64,000 nt of DNA from Setaria digitata. Its lineage: Eukaryota; Nematoda; Chromadorea; Rhabditida; Setariidae. The notes under the pieces were generated by a model, which had not been told where the DNA came from, searched no databases, and saw only the letters and a list, made by a program, of their open reading frames with translations. The position numbers and the translations under genes are program-made. Location of the stretch: assembly GCA_003640385.1 (NCBI GenBank), contig RCAB01000213.1:36796-100795 (forward strand), written 5' to 3'. This document shows positions 13,885 to 27,100 of this stretch, piece by piece. The first letter of the stretch is position 1. Each line of letters starts with the position of its first letter.

Positions 13885-16481
13885 ATTTTTTGCTGACTTT
13901 TTTCTTTTTCTTGTTGCATAGTACGGAAATAACTTTGAGTGCATAATGAACAGCGACTTGAAAAAAGCTATGCCAGCATCCGACACACCATGAAAACTGA
14001 AGTTTATCAGGAAGCAAGGCTATAAGGATTAAATTTCCACCTTTAAAAAAATTGAAATTTCTTAAGAGTTAAGAAGTTTCGCAGTAGTTTTAAAAAAAAC
14101 TTTTATTGATTAGAGAAAAGTAAAAATAAAAATAAGCTCATCACAACTTCTTACTCTGTTGAGCCAATTCTTACCTTCAAACAGTCTCGATAGCCTTGTA
14201 GAAATTCAATGAATAAATTTTGAAATTTTATTTTTTTATGTACATTTTATTATCAATACTTAAGCATAAGAAGTAAATTGCAAAATTAGAAGTCTCTTCA
14301 ATCTTGAACTACTTTTTTCTCCCGAAAAATTTCTATGTCTATCTTCTTCCAGCAAATATTTTCCAAGGCAGTTCCTGTTATAATGGTTATTGGTACCAAC
14401 ATTATTAAGTAATGGTAATTGTAAATGATGTCGTTAATAAGAAATAGTGACGGAAGGTGATAATATTAATAATAATTAATAATTACTATTGATATTGCAA
14501 TTAATTGATACGAAATATAGAGAGAAGCGTATCATACATTGTTTACCGTGTTATGTCAATCATCCGCTTGTTTTACCTTTTTGAAAAATACTATTCGATT
14601 GGAGAGACGAGAGAGCACACTTATTGATTAATTTTTCGATGAAAAACTTTGGAATTTTGTGAGGAATGGTTACAACCGGAGAATTTCTCAAGAAAAAGTT
14701 CAATTTTTGTTTCTGCTCACTGAGGATGACAGCTGTCCTGACTTGAAAGACTCCAGTCATTTAGTTTAGTTTCCTGCTAATTGTTGTTTCGTAATTCAAT
14801 TTTTTGCTTCACTCGATAACTATTTGTGTAGAATAGAATGCCAAAAAATGTTTAAATGTTGAAAATAGTGGACTGGTTGTCACTTTTTGGCCTGAAAATG
14901 TACTGACCATTAGTTTTACGGCTTTCAAACATTTCTGGAAAAATTCACCCGACACTTCTTCTGAAAATCTCATTCTATTAAAAAATAAACCAATTCTTGA
15001 AATCAGGAGCATTCAAAAATCAGTTAGTAAAAATATTTCCAAACTTTCCCGAGAGTTCTCGGAAAATTCTCTATCCTCTAGTATGGTTTGTTTGTTTTTT
15101 CTACCATTGCCGAGTTTCATATTCGATTTCCAAGATATTTTTATCATTTCTGTTTTTCTTCATTTCCAAATTTCAACGAAAAAAGGAAAACTATTTGAAA
15201 GAATTGTGTACTTTGTTGCGCAACATCCATCTGACACTCGAGCAACCTGAAAGTTTTACTTTATTACGATTTTTCCGTCAAGTATTTCAAGTTTAGGTCA
15301 AGTTCAGCAAGTTCCCTACTTCCAGAAAGGAAAATGCATTGGATTACACCAGAAAAAAAGTGCATCGAATTACATCAGATCAATTCTTTTATTACATTTT
15401 AAAATGAAAAATAATCCCGGGCTTAATTAGATAAAGTCTAATGAGTTTTTGTCCTTGACAAATAAAAATAAAGGATCTGGTTAGTAGTAGTAAGTTGTTA
15501 TCATAGTAGTAAGAGATGACAATTTGGGATTTAGAACAAACTTTGATGCTTTGACATTTCAAGCAGTCATTTCTCTTCACGGTATTCTTTAAGAGAAATA
15601 ATTCGAAGTCCTCGAATGAAAGTAATAAGGCAGAAAAAGAATATTTTAGAAAATAATGGAAAGAATGCTTCTAAAAGTAAGTAATCTTATCCAGGAAAAG
15701 GAAATCTTTGTCATTGATGTTTGGCTATAGAAGTAAACAGTTGCTGTTATATTTTCGAATTAGTTTTAGAATACAACAAGCTTTTATAAAAAATAATCTT
15801 TGTTGTGGAAACGTTCAAACACAATTACTAAAAGCTTTTCTTTCCTAGCACTCACATCTTTGTAGGGTCTTGCAGCAGTAGACAGGAAACATTTCTTTTT
15901 CCAGCATCAGGAAACATTCAGTTTTCTAGGTGGATAAGTGCAATGCAAACGTGTAGACGTAAACGGTTGACACTAACCTGAATAGTAACTAACGTGAGTG
16001 GTTTGTGTTATTTAACGGTTAACAGGCCAGTGTGTGAGTGCATGCGATGATGCGAATTAAATTAATTGTTGAAGTGTTCTAAGGATGTCGGTCTGAACAA
16101 ATGCGTAAGTGTGAATGGTAAATAAGTTAGTAAACAAGCAGGTAACTATCATAACATTTCACAAAACTTATAAATTTGGATGAGGCGATATTTTTACCAG
16201 AGTCTTTAGACGATATCTTTCCGGTGAATAGTTTTCCATTTTCATCCATCCGAACATCCCGCAATGAAGCCCTCTAGACTGTGTGTAAAAAACTTAGTTA
16301 CTTTCCGAAATGCTAGTCGGAAAAGTACCCGAAAGATTCTCTTCATGACTTCATGAAAAGGCTAAGAGTCAGTCTCGATGCACAAAACAATCGTTTTGAA
16401 AAATAAATATAGGCCTTTATGCCTGAAATTTTTGTTCAAAGTCTTTTCAAGTACACATCGAATGAGACAAACAGACCGACA

Positions 16482-16567
16482 GACAGACACACACACACGT
16501 ACAGACACGGCATAGGACATCAAGAAGTGGTGCACACAGATGCAGACACACACACACGCACACACGT
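16482..16567. repeat. CA/CAGA microsatellite
   Basis: Two blocks of CA repeats mixed with CAGA and CACG units, separated by about 40 bases of unique sequence. Open frames that cross it on both strands are Thr/His- or Cys/Val-rich by-products of the repeat, not genes. Confidence 0.85.
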
Positions 16568-17310
16568 ATACGGACACATTGAACAGAGATGGGAAGAGTG
16601 TATACAAACCAGTTGGCCTTCTCTTTTTCATTTCGATCGAGTATACACATTTCGAAATAGTTATACATGCCATCGTGGAGGACTTGGGAAGAGTCTTCTC
16701 CCGCGATCTCCCAGTCTCTCCGGTCATTCTTGGGGGTAAGCTCATCCTTCCATCGTACCTGAAGGACCAATGAAGCTGTCATTGGCACTGTCCACGCAGG
16801 CAATAGCGAACAATTACTGATAAGGGAATCTGTTAAGCTAGTCCAGGCAGATTTATTCTTCTTTCGGTATAATTACTTCCATCCACCTAGTTCATGCTAT
16901 GTGTTTTATCATAGAAAATAGAAAGTAAAATTCTTTCCAATTATTACATCCAACGGTTGTTAATGACACTGGACCTGGAAGAAAATTTTCTAGAATTGTT
17001 TTTATTCGAATTCTGCTTTTATTTCCAGCTGCTTTTCAAACTCTTTTGCATGCCGGCTTTTTGTATGTTTGAAAAATGAAGACAGACGAACATTTTTCAG
17101 TTTATTGTCATTTTCATATCACTTCACTGATCTTATCTCTTATGACCTTTCATGTATTGTCGTATGACTTTAAAAACTTGACTTCGACAAGTTTTACAGA
17201 TCATGCATTACTAACAAACTATATCCGATTGTATGGTGCACCTTTAAAGTTTGCAATTTAAAGGGAAGTTTGAAAACTTCATAAATAGTAGCGACAATTT
17301 TTAATGTTCG

Positions 17311-20300
17311 ATGTCCTCCGGAGGCGGTGGACGTTGGAAGCGACAGTCACCTGCGGTCTTTCGACTTGTCGTTGTCGGCGGTGGCGGTGTTGGCAAATCC
17401 GCTTTAACAATACAATTTGTACAGGTTACTGCTATGAATATAAATTAGAAATTACCAGCGAAAAGATTAGAAAACCGAGAAGCAATGATTGATTAGTATG
17501 CTGATTTGCTGATGTCTTTTTCAAGTTTCAAGTCAGAAAACCTTGTCTGGCCTTCATAATGACTGAACCAATTCAGTGTCATGATAATAACGTCAGTCCT
17601 ACTCTAACTTCATAATTTGATCTGTTATAACCTACCTTTCCAGTTTTTTTTTCGAAGAAAAGTAGCATGTCAATTTCCGCTCCTTTTTTTCCCTCACTTG
17701 TCTTTTTCGAACAGCTATTAGTCCATTCACAACTTTATTTTCGTCCACATTTGCAAAAAATGAACCAAAACTTGAGAACTGAAAATTTTTTCTTCAAAGA
17801 AAAAGGAAAAATTCCTATTAGTCGAACATGAATTGCTGTAAAAACAATCATATCGAAGTAACTATATTATAGTAAAAAGAAGAAGGAATGCTATAAAAAA
17901 TACAATCCGCAAGAATGTGAATCAGCTGTTTTATTAATATTTTCGCTAACTTACTGTTATGTACTTTTGTAACTGTTTTAAGTCTATGAAACAACTTATC
18001 TTTACTGGTCTCTCTGTAATTATTCAGTAATATTATACCAATGATAGCTCATTCCGAATCAAAGGGGAAGGAAAGAATTCAAATTAGCTTATTAAAAATT
18101 CTGTGTTTTTGTGCACTGATAAGTTAAAAGAAGAATTTCAATTAGTTCAGAATGCCATCACTCATAATTATTGATTAATTATTATCCCTCATATATCGAT
18201 GTATTTTAGAGACATTTCGTAATGGACTACGATCCAACAATTGAAGATTCATATACGAAACAGTGCTTTGTTGACGATGATGTCTGCAAATTGGAAGGTC
18301 ACTTCCAGTTTGTTTTCGAATTTTAGAATATTTTAATCAGACACAAAACAAGTTCCAGCAAAGAATGTCTCGCATTCTTCTATTTGTGTTTTCCCTCCTT
18401 ATACAGAAGCTATTTTAAGGCCAAAAACTCTTTTTAAGAGGAAAATTTCTGTTATCTGTCCGAAGAAATTTAATAATTTAATAAAACAAATTGTTATCAG
18501 ACAAAAGTTTTGATTAAAATCTCACTATTCCTTTTAAAAAACGTCGTTTTATAAAACTGTGTTCAAATAAATGCTGTTTCTTAGCATAGTCTGGTGAAAG
18601 TTATGTGAAGATAAAAAAGTACAGCGAATTAGATATTAAATTCTTTTGCACTTGATGACTTCATAGTAAAGTACAGTCGTTTCAAAGTTTGAGATTTCAT
18701 AAATAAATTGATTGAAAGTTTGTTTAGTGTTTTTTTCGTGACATCATGAAGAGATCTATGTTCGCCGAGTCAGTCTTTCTTTGAAATATTTCTTATGTCT
18801 TGAAATTAGATTGCATATTCCTTTCTACGCCGTAAACGCTAATTCGGTCTTCAGAATTAGCTCCTCAAAGACTCAGATTGCCAGTCATGAAATCCCAGCA
18901 TTCCAGGGTGACATGATTTTAAGCAAATTTCATTTTTAGTCCTTAAATTCCATTGCAAGTTTGGAATTTTACATGAAATTCATCAGTTAATGTTGCAGTA
19001 TTGGATACAGCCGGACAGGAAGAATTTAGTACGATGCGAGAACAGTACTTACGTTCAGGCAACGGTTTCCTGCTGGTTTTTTCCGTAGTTGATCGAAACA
19101 GGTTGTGGTTTCTCCACTTCGTAAAAATTTAGAAATAGACTGAAAATCATCCAGGGTGAAAATAGATTATTTAGGGTTTTTTCTTTAGTATCAGCAAAAA
19201 AAGCGACATGGAACATTGTTTTAACTCAAGCTTGTTTAAATATCGCTGTCTTCCAGTTTTGCCTTCACAATCTGAAATGTGGGATTTAATTTTTACACAT
19301 TTAACTGTTATTAAGAGTTTTAATAATGATGAGAAGTTATAACTAACGGGATGCATTGTCGAAAAGTAACAAATATTTTGAAATAATTGTACACTTCGTT
19401 ATGCATCACATTTTTCTGTTGATGAGTAATCGCATAGATCTGTATTCATAAGAGTTAGTCATGGTTTTGTTAAGAACCATGGTAATTATCATACTGATAA
19501 TTGTGTTGATATTGATGGTGGCAATGAAATTAAATGGGAACAGTTTAGTGGTAAGGAAGATAACGACACTGCTGTACCATTTTATGTTTATTTGATTTGT
19601 TTGATTCTGTCGAGTTCCATGACTGTTAGAATTCCACATGTTTACTTACCCTCGGTCCTTTTCCTCTCATTTCAACTGGTTTATAGTGATTTGCATTTCC
19701 AACAATTCGAACATGTGTTCACAAACGTAACATTCATATTCATGGACAACTTCCATCAGGTCTTGGAAATCATTTTTCCAATCAATCCATTAAATTTAAT
19801 AAAATGGTGGTAGGAAGCGGCCAGGTGGTTACAGATATCATATTTTATTATGGGCTCTTTTAAACGATGACAATCGAGAATAGTATGAGTTGACAGCGTA
19901 GGCAAGCAGTTAAACATAAATTGCACGAATAAAATGATAATATTTCTGTGAATATTTCGAAAGGAGAAGGAAATAAGGCGAAAGGTTAGCAGCGAATCAT
20001 TTTTGATTTATTTCTCATTTCTCGAGAAATCGTTGCTAAAATGTTTATATTATGATTCGTAGCAACCAAAAAATAAAGCCATTTGCTTTGCTTTTGAAAA
20101 GAGTACATTTTGAAAATTGTACTTCTTGAAAAAAAAAAATGAAAGTAATTGTAACGTTTGAAATATTTAACGCTCATAATATACTCTCAGGGAAGGTGTA
20201 TAATGAGTATTGCCTCGTCCATACTCCTCCATTGAGGTTTTAAAAGTAATGCTTAAAATATCTGATATATTTTGTAAATAACTTGACAGAGTGATAAGGA

Positions 20301-22403
20301 CGACAATGCAAGCATTAATGAATATTACTGGCTAATGAGTAGTTTACATTATTATTGCACTTTAAAACATTTCAAGGGGATCATTACCATTATTATTATT
20401 GTATTAAACATTTAAAAATTTACGAAGAAAAAAAACATTCTTATTAAATGCATATTTCCTTAAGTTCATAAATTTAATTCTCTTCCGTTTCTCGTTACTG
20501 TTGCTCTCTTCCAGTTATTAATTACCCTTTAATTGGAAAAGGAGGGGGAGGAATAGAAGAAAGAAGATGAGTACTATTTTCTTCCTAATAGAATATTCAG
20601 CAGTGAAAGAAAGAAAGGAAAGCAAGTCGGAGGGAGTTTCATCGACGTTTGAATTTTTATACCAACTTTTCGAAGAATGTGTAAAAATTTTTCAAAAGTG
20701 CAAGTTTCAAATTCAACACAAAACAAAAAAAAAAAAAACAACTCATTTTTTAATTATATGGCTGTCCTTAAAATTTTTTTCTCTACAAAAGCTTTTATTC
20801 TTTTTGAATCGTTTCACTTTGTGGTAGTAAATTAATTTAGTTTCCCTTTTAAATTTAGAAGAACAGCTGTTAGGAAGTATTATTAAAACTCAAAAAGTAT
20901 ATAAATAGAATTGACAAGTTAGTAAACCAGTGATAGTGAGTAAACGGGTCAGTGGATCAGTGTGATAACAATGAACTATGAAATACTGTATTTCAAATGA
21001 TTACCGCATTCATTGTGCGAATCTGTTGTATATATTGTTCTGAGGCCAAGTGATTATAACTTGTCTTCGGTCACGGCTTAATAATGAATATCTGTTGGGG
21101 TGATGCTCATGGGGAGGCATAAAGATGTCAGGATATTTATTATGACTGTTTTTTTGATGAGCATTTTCAAATTTGTTTAAGGGTTTTTTCTTTGCAGTTT
21201 TGAAGAAGTTATCCGGTTACATAAATTGATACTTCGGGTAAAAGATAGGGATGAATTCCCTATAATACTTGTTGGAAATAAAGCGGATCTCGATAATGAT
21301 AGGCTTGTGAGTTCTATTTTTTTCCATTCAGAAATACATTACTGCATAGTCATAATCCATTTCATCAATAATTTTGTTTATGAAGTCAGGTGTACTAATA
21401 CTTGGATAAATCAGGGATGTTGAAAGGTTCATGATGATTGCTTCGCTACTCTCATTTCATTTAATGAACTCGGGCCATATGTTTCCATCATCTCCCATAT
21501 GGTAAAATTAATTCATCGGAATGGAAAAGAAAGGGAAAATTCCCCTAAGGATAGCACTTTAATTTGTTGCATGAAGTTTCAAATTAAGAGGAATATTGGC
21601 TGACAAAATTTTAGTCCTGAAAATTATATTTTTTGAGTCACTGTTGCCATAATGCAAACTTTAACTTCTTTCTTTCTCTCTTTCACTTTCTTCATCCATG
21701 CTCCCAATAAATGATATATTAACAATTCTGGTTATTAATTTAATATTGCCGAGATGAAATGTAGATCTGAGCATACCATGCAAAGAAGAATGATCCTTAG
21801 ATTAGTGTTTCAGTTTCTTAAGGTTAAATTATTATATTATCTAATAATTTTTCAAGGTATCACTACAAGAAGCGGAAGAATTGGCTAGGCGATTGCGAGT
21901 ACCATATGTGGAATGTTCAGCAAAACATCGAATGAATGTCGACGAGTCGTTCCATAATTTAGTGCGCTTGATACGGTTCCTTCCTTTACTCTTATCCACA
22001 CAGTCGTTCCTCTTAGAGTTACTTCTTCAACCTTGTTATTAATTAGGGATTCTAAGTATTAATCCGAGGTCATCCTAATGGCTAATTCACTTAATGAATG
22101 TGACCGGACGAATTTGCAGTAGTGACAGTCTACACCATTCATGGTAGGCCCTCCTTCTGTGAGATAGAGAGAGACGTTTTTTCCAAAAAAAGCTATCGTC
22201 TCGTTCAGCTAGAACTTCCATTTTCTGATTATGGAAGTGTAGAACTAGAAGAACAAAAAGACCGTAAGTTCAACTTTTATATTAATTGATTCTGCTTGCT
22301 TTATAGGAGCTTCCAGCAACAAGAACGGCAATCGTTGGATGGAGTTGATTCAACTCCATCGAGATTAAACTCAAAACGGAAGCGTTACTGCAGAATACAG
22401 TGA
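17311..22403 (+). CDS. R-Ras/M-Ras-like small GTPase
   Basis: Six exons (17311-17424, 18210-18297, 18999-19101, 21198-21306, 21857-21975, 22307-22403) join in phase to 209 residues. All Ras motifs are present: P-loop GGGGVGKS (23-30), effector loop YDPTIEDSY (45-53), DTAGQEE (70-76), NKAD (129-132) and ECSAK (157-161). The 17-residue N-terminal extension and the segment [19 protein letters not shown] resemble R-Ras/M-Ras rather than H/K-Ras or Rap. The tail is polybasic and ends CRIQ, a CAAX box with Gln last, so prenylation at Cys206 and plasma-membrane anchoring are expected. It should cycle between GDP and GTP and signal to Raf/PI3K/RalGDS-type effectors. The residue equivalent to H-Ras Gly12 is Gly and the Gln61 equivalent is kept, so GTPase activity should be normal. 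An out-of-frame ATG lies 7 bases upstream of the chosen start. Assignment between R-Ras and M-Ras is open. Confidence 0.92.
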
Positions 22404-24187
22404 CCTGCATCTTGCCGTACTGTGTTTGTATCTGGATTCCCTTTTCCTCAGGAAAATTTAATTCTCTCGTCAACTGTGATGCCATTTTCAACTTTTCTTT
22501 TTCTTATTTCCTTTTTGTGCATATAATTAGACAATTTGTTACTACTGTTGCATATGGCATGTGAGATTTCAGCGGTTTAGTAATTTCGGTTATGGTAGAA
22601 ATTCCTTGAAAAAACAAAGTCATCAGACTTTACATTGTAACTTTATCAGTTTTCGTTAGAAAATAAGCTCAAACTGGAAATTCACCACGCTATCACACTT
22701 TAACCTTGAAGATTTGTTGTTATAAAGTTAGTCCCAAAATAAAATTTATGTTCGAGAAAAAATAGTACAACGACCAGAATCTGTCAAGTGGTTGTTTAAT
22801 GAGGGGAAAAGCCTTAATAAAGGATTTTTAATTCACTTACTAATATTGTTAGATTATTTAGTGGGCCATCAAGTGAGTTATCGTGATGCGTTGAAATTCA
22901 GTAATTAATTTGGAAAGTTAAATTCTGAGAGAACAGAATTGACGGAGCGAAACAAAAGTAGTAATTCGGTCAAGGCCGCATTCCAATCTTTGATAGTTTG
23001 TAACTGGAAAATTGAATAAATATTTAATTTAACATATTGCGTTAATGTGGTATTTTCAAGTTAATTTTCCCTCATTGAGGAAAATGGCAGCATTTAATTA
23101 ATATATCAGGAAAAAAAAATAAAGCGCATCGGAAAGAGAATTCATAATTCATCTAATTTTGACTGATCAAGTTAAATCGAAGGGAAAGCTCCTTAGAGGA
23201 GATGGAGGCTGCTTGATCATCTAAACCCCGGTATTCACAAATATGAACTCATGACGTCCCCCGTTATTACTCTATTTTAAGCTGTGCTGTTTTAAACATG
23301 GAATTAAATACGATTAATTTAGAACCTACTGAGCCTTATTTATAGCACCTCTGAGATTATTTTCAATTTTCGGAGAAGTTTGGTGTCATTTTCAATATGA
23401 AATTCATGTGACATAGATTTCTGGAAATCGAACAGCGACGAAATTCAAATGAAGTTGAAATGTAAACGAACAATGCGAGAGGAAATATATGTTGTATATT
23501 TCATGAAATTCGATTTTCTGATTTCGGCTATTAACTTGTAACGATTTTCTGATTTCGGCTATTAACTTTTAAAACAGAAATTGAAGTCAGGTGGATGATA
23601 CCATAACTTTATCAATATCCAATTTTAAGTAGACAGAATTTAGAGTAAAATTGGCAATGTATATTAATTAACAATTCTTACATTAACATGGACATAATTT
23701 AATGCATCACAGCATGTTAGTAGTATTAGTGAGCCATTAAGTAATAATAAGTTAGTAAAGTAATGAAATAAGGACCTGACTTATGCAACTAAAAATTTAT
23801 ACCATCAAGTAACAACAGTGTCTAGTGAGAATAATTAGCGAGAATAAGCAATTATCAGCATTACGTTTAGCCTTAAATATGTAAATTGTAAATGAAGAAA
23901 AAAATTTATGATTGCAATTAACAGTTGAGCACTGCACTAATTTCAAAAATAAACAAGCGGAATAAAATCGAAAAAATTAGCTAATAAACAGGTAAGAAAA
24001 AATCGCTTTTCAGGGTTTTCGCCATGAGACTTGTTCTTTGGCAGTAATATCAGTGCATTATTAGAATTAATTTCAAAATTCTAGCCGACACACAGAAATG
24101 ATGATTATTTAACGAAATCAAATTAGAATAAGCGAAGAAAAAAATATGAAATTGAGCAGAATTGTACAAGGCAGTAGTTCTATGAGA
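22404..24187. other. Intergenic, no gene seen
   Basis: AT-rich spacer between the convergent 3' ends of the Ras-like gene (+) and the deiminase-like gene (-). It contains a 27-bp tandem duplication at 23511-23568 and no other structure I can support. Confidence 0.6.
23511..23568. repeat. 27-bp tandem duplication
   Basis: Positions 23511-23537 and 23542-23568 are identical, with a 4-base spacer. The repeat is non-coding. Confidence 0.85.
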
Positions 24188-27100
24188 TCATGCGAACATT
24201 TTAGCTGGAGTTCCACGTGCAACCTGAATAATGTGATCGGCAACGTTACCTCGTAATGTCCACGCTAGAGAACGCAATGAAATTCCACGTTCACAAATAG
24301 CTCGCGGTACGTTTACTGGTACTACAGTTTTTCGCGTATTTACCTAGAACAATTGAAGATCGGGAGGACGAAAACCTAAAGAAATAGTATTTCTGAGTTT
24401 TAAAAATTTGTCCTTTTTTATATTAAAACTTTTTTGATGACTATGTTTCTTACGTGCTAGACATAATAGCTTCATATTTCTAAAAGACATGTGATTAAGT
24501 GTTGCTAGAAAGGAAAGAAGACTAGGAGAAAAAATTGGAACAACTCGGAAGACCTCGATCATATGTATGATAATTTTATCCATCATCGTTGAATGTCCTC
24601 GTTTCCAGTTGCCTGGATCATTCCCAAACACAGGTACGTATACAAATCTAGAATTTAGAAAGCTAGAAATTTTGAGCCAAAAGTTCGTTATTGCCATATG
24701 AATCGTAATTCTACCGATCAATCGACTGTTTAGCACAAAAATTTCTATCAACCAATTTCATAACTTTTCCATGCTTGAAACTTACTGCTGGATCCAGAAT
24801 TTTAATGTGATATATGAAAAATAGAAAAACCTTAGAGAAACGTGACAGATTTTTCATGGAACAATTCAGAGTGATAAAAATTTTCGACTCTTCTGTGAAG
24901 AATACTTTAGTTTTGATAGTTAGAAGTCCGTATCAGGTGATAATGTTTAGGATAAGAGAGATTATGTGAATGAACACTTTTCAATAACCTAATATTATCA
25001 TCCTCACATCACTCGACGCCTAATCCAAGGATATTATATAATTTGTTATTATCTTTCTAGAGAACAAATCTTACTTATCAGTAGCTAATATAGCAGTATA
25101 CATGCCACAGTTCCCCCTTCTGTCTTTATCCAAATATGCTGGCAAATCGATTAACATCACTTCATCACGGAACTTTTTAAACAATTCAGCATCCAAATAA
25201 GCCCTCGTATCCTTATCCAACGTCGGTATCACCAGTATCTTAAATGATTTGTCGAAGAAATGAAGAAATCGGAGAAATCGGAAAAAAATAATGAAAATTC
25301 GATGCTTCTCCTTATTTCAAACATGTAATGTTCACGTTTGAAAACATATTAGGAATGGAATGCGTAATAAAGGTTTAGTCTTAAACATCGCTAGATTCCT
25401 CTCGACTGCAAGATTCCTACTTATACTTTGGTATCCTTTATCAAATAATTATTGGCTTGCATTTTTTTTACAGAAAACTTTAGCTTTAAAATTGAACTGA
25501 ACTGCCAATTCTGAAGAAGCTTCTTACTTGGTCATCGATGAACGACATAACATCATCTAGCCGTAATTGCGTCGTATTCATCGGATTATCCACAATGGTT
25601 ACCTGTACTGATAACATAATTAGTTCAAACAAAATTAGAAATAAACGGTTTTTTCCTCTTTCTTTGTCTCTTTTGCTTGTCATCATTATCAACGATTATA
25701 TTGGATCAGTTTAAATTGGATAAAATAGTCGAACACGACAAAATATGCCAACAAGTCATTAAATTACTCATATCGAAAGAAATAAAAAGGAAATGAATTC
25801 ATTTTTCTGTACTGGGCTTATTTAATCTCATAAAGTAAGGGAATGAAAATATTTGTAAGGCGACTTCTGGTACTTGGATTTCAATATGTGGAGAAATAAG
25901 TGACTGAAATTACATATATCCTGAAATCAATTAATGCCGTAAAATAAGCATAAAAATGCAATGCCAAACAGAAATTCAAATTTAATGATTCAAAGAAAAA
26001 GTTCCAAGGATTCTTGCGACACAATTTAATTAAAAAATAAATACCTTCCTGAAAGCGTTGAAGAGCTTAATCATTATGGCCCATTCCGGCACCTTTCCTT
26101 GATTTTCATCCAGTACTCTCTGCAAACAGAAAATACATCTATAATAGCTTTTTTACCTGTATCAAACTAAACTGATTTTCTCCACCAAACATATCAATTG
26201 CCAGCTCGACTACATAAGAAAAAAGGGTATCATAAGAGAGAGAGAGAGAAAAAAAAAAATGGAATAAGAGCTCCAACAGTTTTGACAACTCTAGTACAAT
26301 TGTTTACGGACTTATTTCCTCTTTTGGTAATTGTGTAGAAAGTTAGATCCATAATTTAACACTTCATGGTTTTGCTAGGAAGTTTCAGGTACTTTTAAAT
26401 ATGATACAGAGGCTCCGGAACTGCTATGAAATCTTGCAGGAACTTAAATTCTTATTGTGAATAGGAAATTACTGCGAAACTCATGAAATTCCTAGATATT
26501 AACTGAATAAGTAAAGAAGCCTCGCGACGAGTTAATGAAATCATTTAAATTTACCAACAGTTTTAAAATTGGGAGTGGAGTTCATTATTATATAGCAATT
26601 TTTAAAAGTGAAATATAAAATTATCAACCTTATCAATAACAGCTCTGTTGATGCCATTATCCACAACATATTGTGCGGAAAGTATTAATTCCAATTCCTT
26701 CTTATCAATACGTATTTTATAGTCCTCAATGAATCGCTTAATACTTTCGTCAATTTGTTTTGCGGCTATCGTTGCGAAATTAGGAGGCCTCGAAATAATT
26801 TTTTTTTACAAATAATTTCAATCATTAGTTTTAAAGAACATAGTCTTTTGTTGCTTGTTACTGTTCATTTTAGAAATTCAAATGTTTGATTTGCCGTTGG
26901 GTACAGCGTAAATAGGCCAAAAAAGGAAACTCACAAAATCAGAATGGCAAAATATTAAGTTGCTAGGTAGTTAAGCTTCAACGTTGAATGAATTGATCCT
27001 TACGGCTAATATCTAGGTTTCAAGCATAATTCTCAGTACGTTTTCTATCTAATAATCTGCTCTCACTTTATCGAGTTTTCTTCTTATTTCAGGATGTACA

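Larger units (their letters stand above)
8405..17310. other. Gene-poor interval
   Basis: Nearly 9 kb without a supported gene. It contains assembly duplications around two single Ns (10.5-10.7 kb), a CA microsatellite (16.5 kb), one relatively GC-rich Ser/Pro/Thr-rich frame (13.55-13.88 kb) and a 61-codon minus-strand frame at 12915-13100 that could be an isolated exon but has no partner exons I could join. The 3' UTR of the MARCH gene and the promoter of the Ras-like gene must lie at the ends. Confidence 0.5.

Noticed and set aside
16362..16803. Four overlapping open frames on both strands
   Set aside because: They are produced by the CA/CAGA microsatellite; composition is Thr/His or Cys/Val low complexity with no independent coding signal.
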